Part shown: positions 25,765 through 34,097 of the stretch, in pieces | Layout: every line of letters starts with the position of its first letter | Numbering within the stretch: the stretch's first letter is position 1 | NCBI RefSeq assembly: GCF_004923255.1 | Contig: NZ_QYRT01000013.1 | Location: 34,307-98,306, forward strand | Reading direction: 5' to 3' | DNA from: Subtercola vilae | GTDB lineage: Bacteria > Actinomycetota > Actinomycetes > Actinomycetales > Microbacteriaceae | Length of the DNA: 64,000 nucleotides | The notes under the pieces: model-generated | The model's input: the letters and a program-made list of their open reading frames with translations, nothing else | What the model was told of the DNA's origin: nothing | The model's database searches: none | Made by a program: the position numbers and the translations under genes

Positions 25765-25860
25765 GTCTCCTCCGAGCGCCAGCGCAGATCGGGCGCTCGC
25801 GGTGGTTATCCTATGCGAGATCGCCGCCGCTCATTCAGGCTTGCGGTCGATAATGAATGC

Positions 25861-26343
25861 ATGATCTCTCCTCAGCTCGCCCGCGCCCTCGGTGTTGCCG
25901 GCCTGCGATGGCGGCCGACCTCCGGCGACATGTTTGTCATCGATCAGTCGGGTTTCGAAGGCGACGTCTTCACACTCAGCGACATGACCATCGAAGCGCA
26001 CGAATTCGCAACGGGCACGGTGCTCGGTTTCAATGGCACCACCGAGTGGGCGCTCGACTCAGTCGCCCTCGACGACGCCCTGTGGCTGCCGGCCGAACAC
26101 CAGCTGCGAGCGTTGCTGGGGTCGACCTTTCGGGTGCTCCGTCGTATCGCGGCCGGCGCGGCCGGTGACGGCTCTGACGACTCGTTCGGGCTCGGAGACG
26201 ATGGTGGCGACGAGTACGAGGTCGAGATCGTTCTCGCCGGCCAGACCCGAGTGTTCGCCGCCATCGACCCAGCCGACGCGTATGCGGGAGCGCTGCTGGT
26301 GCTCATCGGCGCATCGAGCGACTCGGTCGAGCCCTCGCTCTGA
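25861..26343 (+). CDS. Conserved hypothetical protein (sometimes labelled CpaE-like)
   Basis: The 160-residue product (MISPQLARALGVAGLRW...) has no signal peptide or membrane helix and no motif I can tie to a reaction. I recall similar proteins in related genomes carrying a pilus-assembly label, which the sequence itself does not justify: there is no ATPase motif. The middle has the well-ordered stretch GTVLGFNGTTEWALDSV and an acidic loop (DDSFGLGDDGGDEYE). The ATG at 25861 is the first start giving this compact protein; a longer frame starting near 25024 runs antisense through the DUF2510 gene. Confidence 0.7.
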   Translation: MISPQLARALGVAGLRWRPTSGDMFVIDQSGFEGDVFTLSDMTIEAHEFATGTVLGFNGTTEWALDSVALDDALWLPAEHQLRALLGSTFRVLRRIAAGAAGDGSDDSFGLGDDGGDEYEVEIVLAGQTRVFAAIDPADAYAGALLVLIGASSDSVEPSL

Positions 26344-26349
26344 CGAGTC

Positions 26350-26394
26350 TGACGCCGGTGACGCCGGTGACGCGGGTGACGCGGGTGACGCGGC
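26350..26394. repeat. 9-bp tandem repeat between convergent genes
   Basis: Five head-to-tail copies of TGACGCCGG / TGACGCGGG fill the whole gap between the stop of the 160-residue gene and the stop of GH76. Two copies have the first form, two the second, and the last ends in GGC. Each contains a stop triplet in one frame. Confidence 0.85.
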
Positions 26395-27594
26395 TCAGCG
26401 CGTATCGGCGACTCGCGCCTCGAACCGGGCTCGCGCCTCGACGGCGAGCACAGCGCTCAGCTGCGTGGCGAGAAACGTGGTGGGGGCGGCGGGCGTTGTC
26501 CAGGTGTCGTTCGCCAGAAAGCGCGGCGGCGTGAGGTTCTGCCAGAGCAGGTCGGTGCTGACGGTGAGAAACCCGGCGGGCATCCGGAGCCCCTCGCCAG
26601 AGACAGCGGCGAGGGCCTCGATGAGGCGCTCGAGGGAGCGCACGAAGATGCCCTTGAAGAGGCCGATGTCACCGCCGCCGTGCGAATCGAATGACACGTT
26701 CTCGCCGGTGAAGACACCCGAGGGTGCCAGGGTGCCGATGGTGGTTCGGGCGGTCTGCAGCGCGCGTTCGATCAGTGCCGGCTCTGCGGTACGGTCGAAG
26801 GCTTCGATCAGTGCACCGATGTAGAGGCCCTGGTTGTAGCTGAAGCGCCAATCCAGGTCGAGTGTGTGGTCTCCGGTGCGGTTGAGGCCGTCGGCGACCA
26901 GCCCGGTGTCGGCATCGACGAGCGTGGTCTCGAGAAAGTGCAGGGCCCGCTCGGCGTAGTCGAGGTAGCGCTGCTGTCGGGTGCGACGAAACAGCCGTGC
27001 CGAAAGTAGGGCGAACGCTCCATTGCTCGGGGCGTTCTTATAGTCGAGCTGCTGGGTGCGCCACGCCAGGCTCGGGCCGCCCGCGTCGTTCCAGCCGCGG
27101 TCGACGAGGTGCAGCCAGAGGGCCTGGGCGTCGATGAGGTACCGGTCACCCGGCTCGCCGGCCACCGTCGGCAGGGCGTCGAACAGCCGCAGGGCTGCGA
27201 GCCCGAGCCAGCCCATATCGTCGAAATAATGGTTGAACAGGCTGCCGTGATTGCGCGACCGGATGCCCGCGTAGGTCTTCTGGGCGGCCCGCAGCGGCCC
27301 CGTGCTGCCGCTGCGCTCGGCCGCGTCGACCCGCACCTCCACGGCGTGGGCCAGCCACCAGTAGTTGAACGCCGCGACCTGTGAGAGCCGCAGCGGAGCC
27401 GTGTTGCGGAGCCGCCCGCCGTGATGGCTGCCAGAGCGGCTGCCGAACAGGATTCCGAAACGGCCACCGAACTCGGTGCTGAGGGCGTTCTGCAGCAGAT
27501 CGGCGCGGTCGGCCCACTGTTCGGCCGCGGTTGGCGGAGAAGTCTCGGCAGAGGGCGTGTGCGAGGGCGTGTGCGAGGACATCGGCGTGCTCAT
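26395..27594 (-). CDS. Glycoside hydrolase family 76 protein
   Basis: The 399-residue protein shows a six-hairpin (alpha6/alpha6) pattern and the GH76 catalytic Asp pair in NHYFDDMGWLGLAALRLFD near residues 120-138, with FSYNQGLYIGALIEAF and NGAFALLSARLFRRT downstream. GH76 enzymes cut alpha-1,6-mannan. No signal peptide is visible: the N-terminus is a polar Ser/Thr/Pro/His stretch with SHTPSHTPS, so it is probably cytoplasmic, unlike most secreted GH76 enzymes. It starts 4 bases after the stop of the Ig-like membrane protein gene and is almost surely cotranscribed. It might process intracellular mannosides or act on something other than mannan. Confidence 0.85.
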   Translation of the reverse strand: MSTPMSSHTPSHTPSAETSPPTAAEQWADRADLLQNALSTEFGGRFGILFGSRSGSHHGGRLRNTAPLRLSQVAAFNYWWLAHAVEVRVDAAERSGSTGPLRAAQKTYAGIRSRNHGSLFNHYFDDMGWLGLAALRLFDALPTVAGEPGDRYLIDAQALWLHLVDRGWNDAGGPSLAWRTQQLDYKNAPSNGAFALLSARLFRRTRQQRYLDYAERALHFLETTLVDADTGLVADGLNRTGDHTLDLDWRFSYNQGLYIGALIEAFDRTAEPALIERALQTARTTIGTLAPSGVFTGENVSFDSHGGGDIGLFKGIFVRSLERLIEALAAVSGEGLRMPAGFLTVSTDLLWQNLTPPRFLANDTWTTPAAPTTFLATQLSAVLAVEARARFEARVADTR

Positions 27595-27598
27595 CGGG

Positions 27599-30040
27599 TC
27601 AGCGCAGCGCGGGCGCCACGTATCTGACCCAGGCCCAGACCGACACGCTCACGGCCGCGAAGGCGATGGCCGCCAGCAGCACGGGCACCGCGGTCGGCAT
27701 GACGCCGGCGCGCTCGATCGACGAGCAGAGTACGGCCGCGAGCAGTGTGAATGAGACCACGGTGCTGGCGAGCCAGACGCCCCGTGACCAGGCGAACAGC
27801 GCCCGGCCGGCGAGGGGACCCAGGGGAATGAGCGCGATCGCGGCGGCGCCGAACGACCCGAGGGTCAGGGTGCTGAGAACTTCGGCGACGAAGGAGCTGA
27901 AGGCACCCGACGAGGCATCGACCAGACCACTCGAGGCCCATGCGGCGCCGCCCAGAACGAGCAGCGAGACCGTCTGCACAAGCGCCAGCTGGCCCTGGAT
28001 GCGCCGCGAGGCTTCAACAGCACCGCCCACCGCGAGCACAAGCCCGAAGAGCAGGGCAGGGTCGAGGTCGAACAGACGTGACACCCCGGTTGCGGCGGCG
28101 GCAAGCAGGAGGTACTTCGGCGCGAAGACTGCCGTGATGGTCACACCCAGGGCGCGCCGCGCGAACACTCTCGGCACCACCACCGAGACGAGGTTCAGTA
28201 CGGTGAACGACACGATGATCGCGCCGAACAGGCGAAGGTAGGCGGGCTGATTGTCGATGGGGCCCGACAGCATTCCGATGGCAGCCGACGCCACGAGCGC
28301 CAGAACCGCTATCACCCTCGGGCTGACCGCGATGTCGGGAACGCGGTCGAACTCGTCGCGAGACCGGTTGCGGCCGGTGAGTGCGCCGCGACGTTCGGCC
28401 CGCTGGCGGAGGGCCACGGCTGCCCCTGACGAGGCAAGGGCAGAGCGCGCCTGGCTTGCTGCCGTCGTGGAGGCCAGCGCCGATCGAGCCGAACCGAAGG
28501 CGTTGGCCAGCAGCCGTGCCGGTGCCGCCACGAGCACGAGAGCCGTCATCGCCACGATCAACGCGATCCACCAGTTCGACGCAGTCGCCTGGCCGAAGAC
28601 CGGCTGCAGCGCAGAGGTGTACCGCGTGGCCCCAGCCCACGTGCCGGGGGTGTGGCCTGCCGCTGGGGGAGCAGCGCTGCCGGAGTCGCCCGGGCTGCTC
28701 GGCGCGGTGGGGGTCGCCGGGGTCGAGGGGGCGCCGGCGCCGGGTGCTGCGCCGTCGCCGTAGCCGCTCGAGCCGGTCGGCGGCGTGCCGGCCACCCCGG
28801 GTGATCCGGTCGCCGAGGGGGTCTGGCCGGGCGTGGGAGGGGTACTTCCCGCCCCGGGTGCGGGCGTGCCGCTGGGCGTTCCCGTTCCGGCTCCCGTCGG
28901 TGCTGTCGGGGTGGTGGATGCCGCACTGAACGTGAGCGCGAACGGAGTGCTTTCGCTGCTGATGTTGCCCGCCGCGTCTTGCTGCAGCGCCGACATCTGG
29001 GCTGTACCCGCTGCCACCGTTCCCGCAGTGCAGCTCCAGAGGGAGTCGACGACGGTTGCCGTGCAGGCCGCGTAGGCGCCTGCGAAGACGGTGACCAGAG
29101 CGCCGGTCTCGCCGCCACCCGAGATGAGTGCTCCGGTGAGTGCGACGGTTCCGCCAGTGGTGGGCGAGGTGATCGTGGGCGGCTGAGGCGACTCTGAGTC
29201 AATCGTGATGGTCACGCCCGCGCTCGACGGCGATGAGCCCCCGCTCCACGAAGTGACCTGACTGGCACGCAGCACCAGCGTTCCGCTGGGAATGTCGGCC
29301 CCCAGGTTGCACGCCCAGCCGCCGCGTGCGTCGGCGATCGCCGAGCAGCTGTAGGCACCGGCCGTGGCCGTGACGGTGGCCTGCGGATACCCGTTGCCGC
29401 GCACGGTGCCGTACCCGGTGGTGACGCCGCCACTCGAGCCTGAACCGGCCGTCGGGGCGTTCAGAAGGTTCACGCTCACCGATGCGCTCTGGTTGTCGTG
29501 GCCCGCGACGAGCTGCGTGATGCGTAGAACGACTCCCGGGCCGCTCGGCAGGCTCCCGCTCGAGCAGCTGAACGAGCCGTCGGCGGCCGCCGTGGTGAGG
29601 CAGAGCGGATCGGTCTGCGTGTTCGATGACAACTGGATGTCGCTTCGCGGCTCGGCGGTGCCCGTCACGATCACTGAGTCGCTGAGCAGTGATCCCGTGC
29701 TGGGCGAAGAGATCGAAGGGCTGGCCACCGGGGCGTCGGTGGGGGTCGTCGATGTCGGCGAGGGAGCCGGAGCTGGCGCTGGTGCCGTCGAAGGGTCGAC
29801 AGTCTGGCTCGGAGTGGCTTGCGTGCTTTGGGTGCTCTGCGTGGCCGCCGTGCTGCTCGGCGGTGCCGAGGGGGCCTCTTCTGCCGAGGCGGCCGGGGCT
29901 CCGAAACCGGCTGTGGCAGCAAGAGGCAGCGCAATGGCGATGATGGCGAGAGCAAGCACCCATCGGGCGCGAGAATGAGAACGGGCGGGCGCCGATCGTG
30001 TCGGCGCGCCCGGGTCGGTGCTCTTTCTCAAATCAGTCAC
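27599..30040 (-). CDS. Large Ig-like repeat protein with multi-helix membrane domain
   Basis: The 813-residue protein has an Arg-rich N-terminus and signal sequence (WVLALAIIAIALPLAATAGF), then a Ser/Thr/Pro region. Three Ig-like units of about 80 residues follow (for example GNGYPQATVTATAGAYSC and GGGETGALVTVFAGAYAC), each with a pair of cysteines. A Gly/Pro/Thr/Ser-rich stalk occupies about 370-480. The last 330 residues hold about nine membrane helices (starting NWWIALIVAMTALVLV) that match no family I recognise; there is no HExxH or other enzyme motif. So the Ig units should face outward on a stalk held by a membrane domain. The gene is divergent from the MFS operon and just upstream of GH76. 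Confidence 0.75.
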   Translation of the reverse strand: MTDLRKSTDPGAPTRSAPARSHSRARWVLALAIIAIALPLAATAGFGAPAASAEEAPSAPPSSTAATQSTQSTQATPSQTVDPSTAPAPAPAPSPTSTTPTDAPVASPSISSPSTGSLLSDSVIVTGTAEPRSDIQLSSNTQTDPLCLTTAAADGSFSCSSGSLPSGPGVVLRITQLVAGHDNQSASVSVNLLNAPTAGSGSSGGVTTGYGTVRGNGYPQATVTATAGAYSCSAIADARGGWACNLGADIPSGTLVLRASQVTSWSGGSSPSSAGVTITIDSESPQPPTITSPTTGGTVALTGALISGGGETGALVTVFAGAYAACTATVVDSLWSCTAGTVAAGTAQMSALQQDAAGNISSESTPFALTFSAASTTPTAPTGAGTGTPSGTPAPGAGSTPPTPGQTPSATGSPGVAGTPPTGSSGYGDGAAPGAGAPSTPATPTAPSSPGDSGSAAPPAAGHTPGTWAGATRYTSALQPVFGQATASNWWIALIVAMTALVLVAAPARLLANAFGSARSALASTTAASQARSALASSGAAVALRQRAERRGALTGRNRSRDEFDRVPDIAVSPRVIAVLALVASAAIGMLSGPIDNQPAYLRLFGAIIVSFTVLNLVSVVVPRVFARRALGVTITAVFAPKYLLLAAAATGVSRLFDLDPALLFGLVLAVGGAVEASRRIQGQLALVQTVSLLVLGGAAWASSGLVDASSGAFSSFVAEVLSTLTLGSFGAAAIALIPLGPLAGRALFAWSRGVWLASTVVSFTLLAAVLCSSIERAGVMPTAVPVLLAAIAFAAVSVSVWAWVRYVAPALR

Positions 30041-30264
30041 GTTGTTCCATTTAGCAAGGAAAACCGCGCAAAGTCAAAGCACCATGCGGTTGTATGCAAA
30101 CAAAACCGTCACCCTAAAGGGTTACGCGGGCATCCGGTGATCACCGCGATGGTATTCGAAGGGCGTGCCAGGGTAGACAATGGCGCGCAAATGCCGACAT
30201 AATCGCTCGATCACGTAGCCCGCGGCGGCGCTTCGGCGTTCTCTGGCAGAAGCCGACGAAAGAG

Positions 30265-31539
30265 ATGGTCACAGTGCAAAGGGTCACAGTGCAAACCGAG
30301 ACCGTCTTCGCCGAACCCACCCGGCGCGTCGGTGGCGGGTGGATCGCCCTCTTCGCCGCGGCCTGGCTCGGTATCTGGATGGCCCAGCTCACACCGATCC
30401 AGCTGCTGCTGCCTCTGCAGATCGAGAACCGGGTGCACACCGAGAACTGGGTCGACAGCGTCGTGGCGTTCGGCATCATCTCGGGTATCGCCGGGGTGGC
30501 CGCGCTCGTCACCTTTCCGCTGACGGGCGCACTCTCCGACCGCTCGACGTCGCGATGGGGCCGTCGACGCCCGTTCATCGCCGCCGGCGCACTGCTGTTC
30601 GCTGTCGCGTTGGTTCTGCTCGGCATCCAGAGCTCTCTCGTCGGCATCGGCGTGTTCTGGACTCTCTCGATCATCGGTTTCTGCATTCTGACCGCCTCAT
30701 TCACCGCGGTGATCTCCGACCAGGTGGTGGTGGGCCAGCGCGGGTACGTGTCGGGCTGGCTCTCAGCGCCCCAGGCCATCGGCACGATTCTGGGGCTCGT
30801 GCTGGTGACCACCGTCTTCACCGCACAGTTCGCCGGCTACCTCGTGGTGGCCGTGCTCCTTGTGCTGCTTGTCGCTCCCTTCTGTATCTGGATGCCCGAC
30901 GCCCGCCTGCCGCCCGAAGCGCGTGCCCGGGTCACCGCCCGCGCTTTCGTCGACGGGTTCTGGATCAACCCGAAGCGCCACCCCGACTTCGGGTTCACTC
31001 TGCTGAGCCGCGTACTCGTGAACACCGGCAACGCACTCGGAACCGCGCTGCTGCTGTACTTTCTCACCTTCGGGCTGAACGACAGCACTCCCGAAGACGA
31101 CCTCATCGTGCTCACGCTCATCTACATGGTGTTCGTCATCATCGCCTCGCTCGGCGCGGGCGCCCTCTCTGACCGGCTCGAGCGTCGGCGCGCGTTCGTG
31201 TTCGCTGCTTCGGCGCTGCAGGCGGTGGCCGCGCTGCTGCTGGCCTTCGTTCCGAACCTCACCGTCGCGATGGTCGCCGCGGGGCTTCTCGGTCTCGGCT
31301 ACGGCTGCTTTCTCTCGGTCGACCAGGCGCTCGCCACCCAGGTGCTGCCCGACCCGGTCACCCGGGGCAAAGACCTCGGCATCATGAACATCGCCACGGC
31401 GGTGCCGCAGGCGATGGCGCCCCTGCTCGGTGCAGGAGTGGTCGCCCTGTTCGGCGGGTTCACCGGGCTCTTCGTTCTCTCTGCCCTGTTCGCCTTCGCC
31501 GGTGCTCTCGCCGTCGCCCGAGTGAAATCGGTTCGCTGA
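30265..31539 (+). CDS. MFS transporter
   Basis: The 424-residue protein has about twelve membrane helices. The loop LTGALSDRSTSRWGRRRPFIAAGA is typical of MFS members related to sugar (GPH/sucrose-like) porters. The start region contains an in-frame 15-bp duplication (VTVQRVTVQ). Its TGA stop is directly followed by the ATG of the PLP enzyme, so it heads a four-gene coupled cluster that ends with a beta-glucosidase. A glycoside or disaccharide is a reasonable guess for the cargo. The 224 bases between this gene and the divergent Ig-like gene hold both promoters but no gene. Confidence 0.88.
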   Translation: MVTVQRVTVQTETVFAEPTRRVGGGWIALFAAAWLGIWMAQLTPIQLLLPLQIENRVHTENWVDSVVAFGIISGIAGVAALVTFPLTGALSDRSTSRWGRRRPFIAAGALLFAVALVLLGIQSSLVGIGVFWTLSIIGFCILTASFTAVISDQVVVGQRGYVSGWLSAPQAIGTILGLVLVTTVFTAQFAGYLVVAVLLVLLVAPFCIWMPDARLPPEARARVTARAFVDGFWINPKRHPDFGFTLLSRVLVNTGNALGTALLLYFLTFGLNDSTPEDDLIVLTLIYMVFVIIASLGAGALSDRLERRRAFVFAASALQAVAALLLAFVPNLTVAMVAAGLLGLGYGCFLSVDQALATQVLPDPVTRGKDLGIMNIATAVPQAMAPLLGAGVVALFGGFTGLFVLSALFAFAGALAVARVKSVR

Positions 31540-32772
31540 ATGCCCTTCACCCTCACCCGCCCCCGCGAGTTCGTCTGGCAGAATCCGGCCCGTTACTGGG
31601 GGGAGCTCACCGCGGCCACGGCCCACCTCGACACGCCGTTGGCCGCCCTCAGCCTGCCGGCGCTGGCGCACAACGCGTTCTCGATGCTCGATCGCGCGGC
31701 CGACAAGCCGCTGCGGGTGGCGAGCAAATCGGTGCGTGTGCGCGAGGTGCTCGACGCCGTGCTCGCACTGCCCGGCTACGCGGGGGTGCTTGCCTACACC
31801 CTGCCCGAGGCGCTGTGGCTCGCCGAGACCATCGATGACGTGGTGGTGGGGTATCCGACGGCAGACCGGGGGGCGATCCGGGCACTCGGGGCCGACGAGC
31901 GGCTGGCGGCGCGGGTCACGCTGATGATCGACTCGGCCGCGCAGCTCGACCTGATCGACTCGGTTGTCGCGCCGGGGCAGCGGGCGGGCATCCGGGTCTG
32001 CATCGAACTCGACACGGCCTATGTCACTCGCGCGCTCGGGCATGTGGGGGTGTGGCGCTCGCCGGTGTTCACCGCGGGTGAGGCACGTGTGCTCGCGCAG
32101 CACATCGCGTCGCGGCGGGGCTTCGAGCTGGTCGGCCTGCTGGGCTACGAGGCGCAGATCGCTGGGGTCGGCAATCGGCCGAGGGGCAACCCGGCACGTG
32201 GCCGGGTGCTCGACTGGATGCAGCGCCGGTCGATCGCCGAACTGGCCGATCGCCGAGGCGCCGTGGTGGCCGCGGTGCGCGACGTGGCCGACCTCGAATT
32301 TGTGAACGGGGGCGGAACGGGCTCCATCGAGAGCACCTCTGCCGATGGCTCGGTGACCGAGATCGCGGCCGGCAGCGGTCTCTTCGGCGGGCACCTGTTC
32401 GACACATACTCGCGGTTCAGACCGGCTCCCGCCGCCGCTTTCGCGCTCTCTGTTGTGCGCAAGCCCACCCCCGACATGGCTACGCTGCTGGGCGGCGGCT
32501 GGATCGCCTCTGGCCCGTCGCAGCCCGACCGCCTGCCCGAGATCGCTTGGCCCACTGGGCTCTCGATGCAGCCGCGCGAGATGGCCGGCGAGGTGCAGAC
32601 CCCGCTCTCGGGAGCCGCAGCACGGGCGCTCCAGGTGGGCGACAGGGTGTGGTTACGGCACACGAAGTCGGGCGAGCTGTCAGAACACGTGAACGAGTTC
32701 CAGCTGGTCGACGGGTCGACGGTTCTGGATGCCCTGCCCACCTATCGCGGCGAAGGCAAGGCCTTTCTGTGA
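31540..32772 (+). CDS. Fold-type III PLP enzyme, alanine-racemase/D-threonine-aldolase-like
   Basis: The 410-residue protein carries an alanine-racemase-type PLP barrel, with the likely Schiff-base lysine at residue 63 (RVASKSVRV), TYTLPEALWL-like and GIRVCIELDTAY segments, and a C-terminal beta domain (GDRVWLRHTKSGELSEH) like D-threonine aldolases. Actinobacterial members are often called amino acid deaminase/aldolase. The real substrate is unknown; a D-amino or hydroxy-amino acid is most likely. Its ATG directly abuts the MFS stop and its stop overlaps the lactone oxidase start, so it is translationally coupled on both sides. Confidence 0.82.
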   Translation: MPFTLTRPREFVWQNPARYWGELTAATAHLDTPLAALSLPALAHNAFSMLDRAADKPLRVASKSVRVREVLDAVLALPGYAGVLAYTLPEALWLAETIDDVVVGYPTADRGAIRALGADERLAARVTLMIDSAAQLDLIDSVVAPGQRAGIRVCIELDTAYVTRALGHVGVWRSPVFTAGEARVLAQHIASRRGFELVGLLGYEAQIAGVGNRPRGNPARGRVLDWMQRRSIAELADRRGAVVAAVRDVADLEFVNGGGTGSIESTSADGSVTEIAAGSGLFGGHLFDTYSRFRPAPAAAFALSVVRKPTPDMATLLGGGWIASGPSQPDRLPEIAWPTGLSMQPREMAGEVQTPLSGAAARALQVGDRVWLRHTKSGELSEHVNEFQLVDGSTVLDALPTYRGEGKAFL

Positions 32773-34097
32773 GCGCCGGTGGCGCCGGTGCCACGGGTGC
32801 CGTGTGGAAGAACTGGGCCCGCACCGAGAAGGTGACGCCCTTGCGAGTGGAGCGGCCCGCCAGCGTCGAAGCGGTTCAGCGCGCGGTCGTGGCTGCCGGG
32901 CGCTCGAGGCTCCGCATCAAGGCCGTCGGTGCCGGGCACAGCTTCACCGGCATCGCTGTGGCGCGCGGGGTGCAGCTCGACGTCTCGGCCCTCAGCGGAG
33001 TTCTCGCCGTCGACATCGCGCGCCAGCGGGTGACGCTCGGGGGCGGCACGTTTCTCCACCAGGTGCCGGCGCTGCTGAAGCCGTTCGGGCTCGCGATGGC
33101 GAACCTCGGCGACATCGACCGCCAGAGCATCAGCGGGGCGATCTCCACCGGAACGCACGGCACCGGTCGCCTGTTCGGCGGCATTTCGACGCAGGTCGTC
33201 GGCGCGGTGCTCGTCATCGGCGACGGGTCGCTCCTCACCGTGAACGAGACGCACAATGCCGAGCTGCTGCCGGCGGTGGCGCTCGGGCTCGGTGCGCTCG
33301 GCATCATCGTGGCGGTGACGCTGCAGTGCGTGCCTGCTTTCGTGCTGCACGCCCGCGAGGCCGCCGAGCCGCTCGGCGTGGTGCTCGAGGGGCTCGATGA
33401 GCGCGTCGAAGCGGCCGACCACTTCGAGTTCTACTGGTTTCCGCACACCCAGACGGCGCTGACGAAGACCAATACGCGGCTGCCCGGCGAAGCTCCGCGT
33501 GCGCCACTCGGGGCGGGCAAACGGTTCATCGACGATTGGCTGGTGGCGAACCAGGTGTTTCGGGTGACGTGTTCGGTGGCGAGGGTGGTGCCCTCGATCA
33601 TCCCGAGCCTGAACCGCACAGCCGAGAAGCTGACCGGTACGCGCCAATTCAGCGACCACTCGGCCCGGGTCTTCGCCTCGCGGCGAACGGTTCGGTTTCG
33701 CGAGATGGAGTACGCGCTGCCGGCAGAGGCCGTGCCGGCCGTTCTGCGCGAGATCGACGCGTTGATCGAGCGGCGGGGCTGGCGCATCTCGTTTCCGGTC
33801 GAGGTGCGCTTCGCGGCCGCCGACGGCCTCTGGCTGTCGACCGCAGAGGGGCGGCAAACGGGATACATTGCAGTTCACCGCTACTTTCGTGAAAGCCACG
33901 CCGAGTACTTCGAGGCGGTCGAGGAGATCATGATGGCGTACGCCGGCCGGCCGCACTGGGGCAAACTGCACACGCGAGACGCAGCGTCGTTGCGTGAGGT
34001 GTACCCGCACTTCGACGCGTTCGGGGCGGTTCGCGATCGACTCGACCCGGCGCGGCTGTTCACGAACGACTATGTCGACCGGGTGCTGGGAGCGTGA
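32769..34097 (+). CDS. FAD-linked sugar-lactone oxidase (D-arabinono-1,4-lactone oxidase family)
   Basis: The 442-residue protein has an N-terminal FAD-binding domain with VGAGHSFTGI, whose histidine is the expected covalent flavin site, then ISTGTHGTGRLFGGIS. The C-terminal ALO domain includes GRPHWGKLHTRDA and the final LFTNDYVDRVLG. The family oxidises aldonolactones such as arabinono-, gulono- or related lactones with oxygen or other acceptors. The GTG start at 32769 overlaps the previous stop (GTGA), and the stop overlaps the GH1 start in the same way. The operon suggests it acts on a sugar released by the beta-glucosidase. Confidence 0.88.
   Translation: MSAGGAGATGAVWKNWARTEKVTPLRVERPASVEAVQRAVVAAGRSRLRIKAVGAGHSFTGIAVARGVQLDVSALSGVLAVDIARQRVTLGGGTFLHQVPALLKPFGLAMANLGDIDRQSISGAISTGTHGTGRLFGGISTQVVGAVLVIGDGSLLTVNETHNAELLPAVALGLGALGIIVAVTLQCVPAFVLHAREAAEPLGVVLEGLDERVEAADHFEFYWFPHTQTALTKTNTRLPGEAPRAPLGAGKRFIDDWLVANQVFRVTCSVARVVPSIIPSLNRTAEKLTGTRQFSDHSARVFASRRTVRFREMEYALPAEAVPAVLREIDALIERRGWRISFPVEVRFAAADGLWLSTAEGRQTGYIAVHRYFRESHAEYFEAVEEIMMAYAGRPHWGKLHTRDAASLREVYPHFDAFGAVRDRLDPARLFTNDYVDRVLGA

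Noticed and set aside
25024..25860. Long open frame leading into the 160-residue hypothetical gene
   Set aside because: It is antisense to the DUF2510 gene, rich in Arg/Gly/Pro and has no ribosome site; the compact protein starts at 25861.
30763..32394. 543-residue minus-strand frame opposite the MFS and PLP genes
   Set aside because: Low-complexity charged sequence with no domain; it is the shadow of two well-supported genes.
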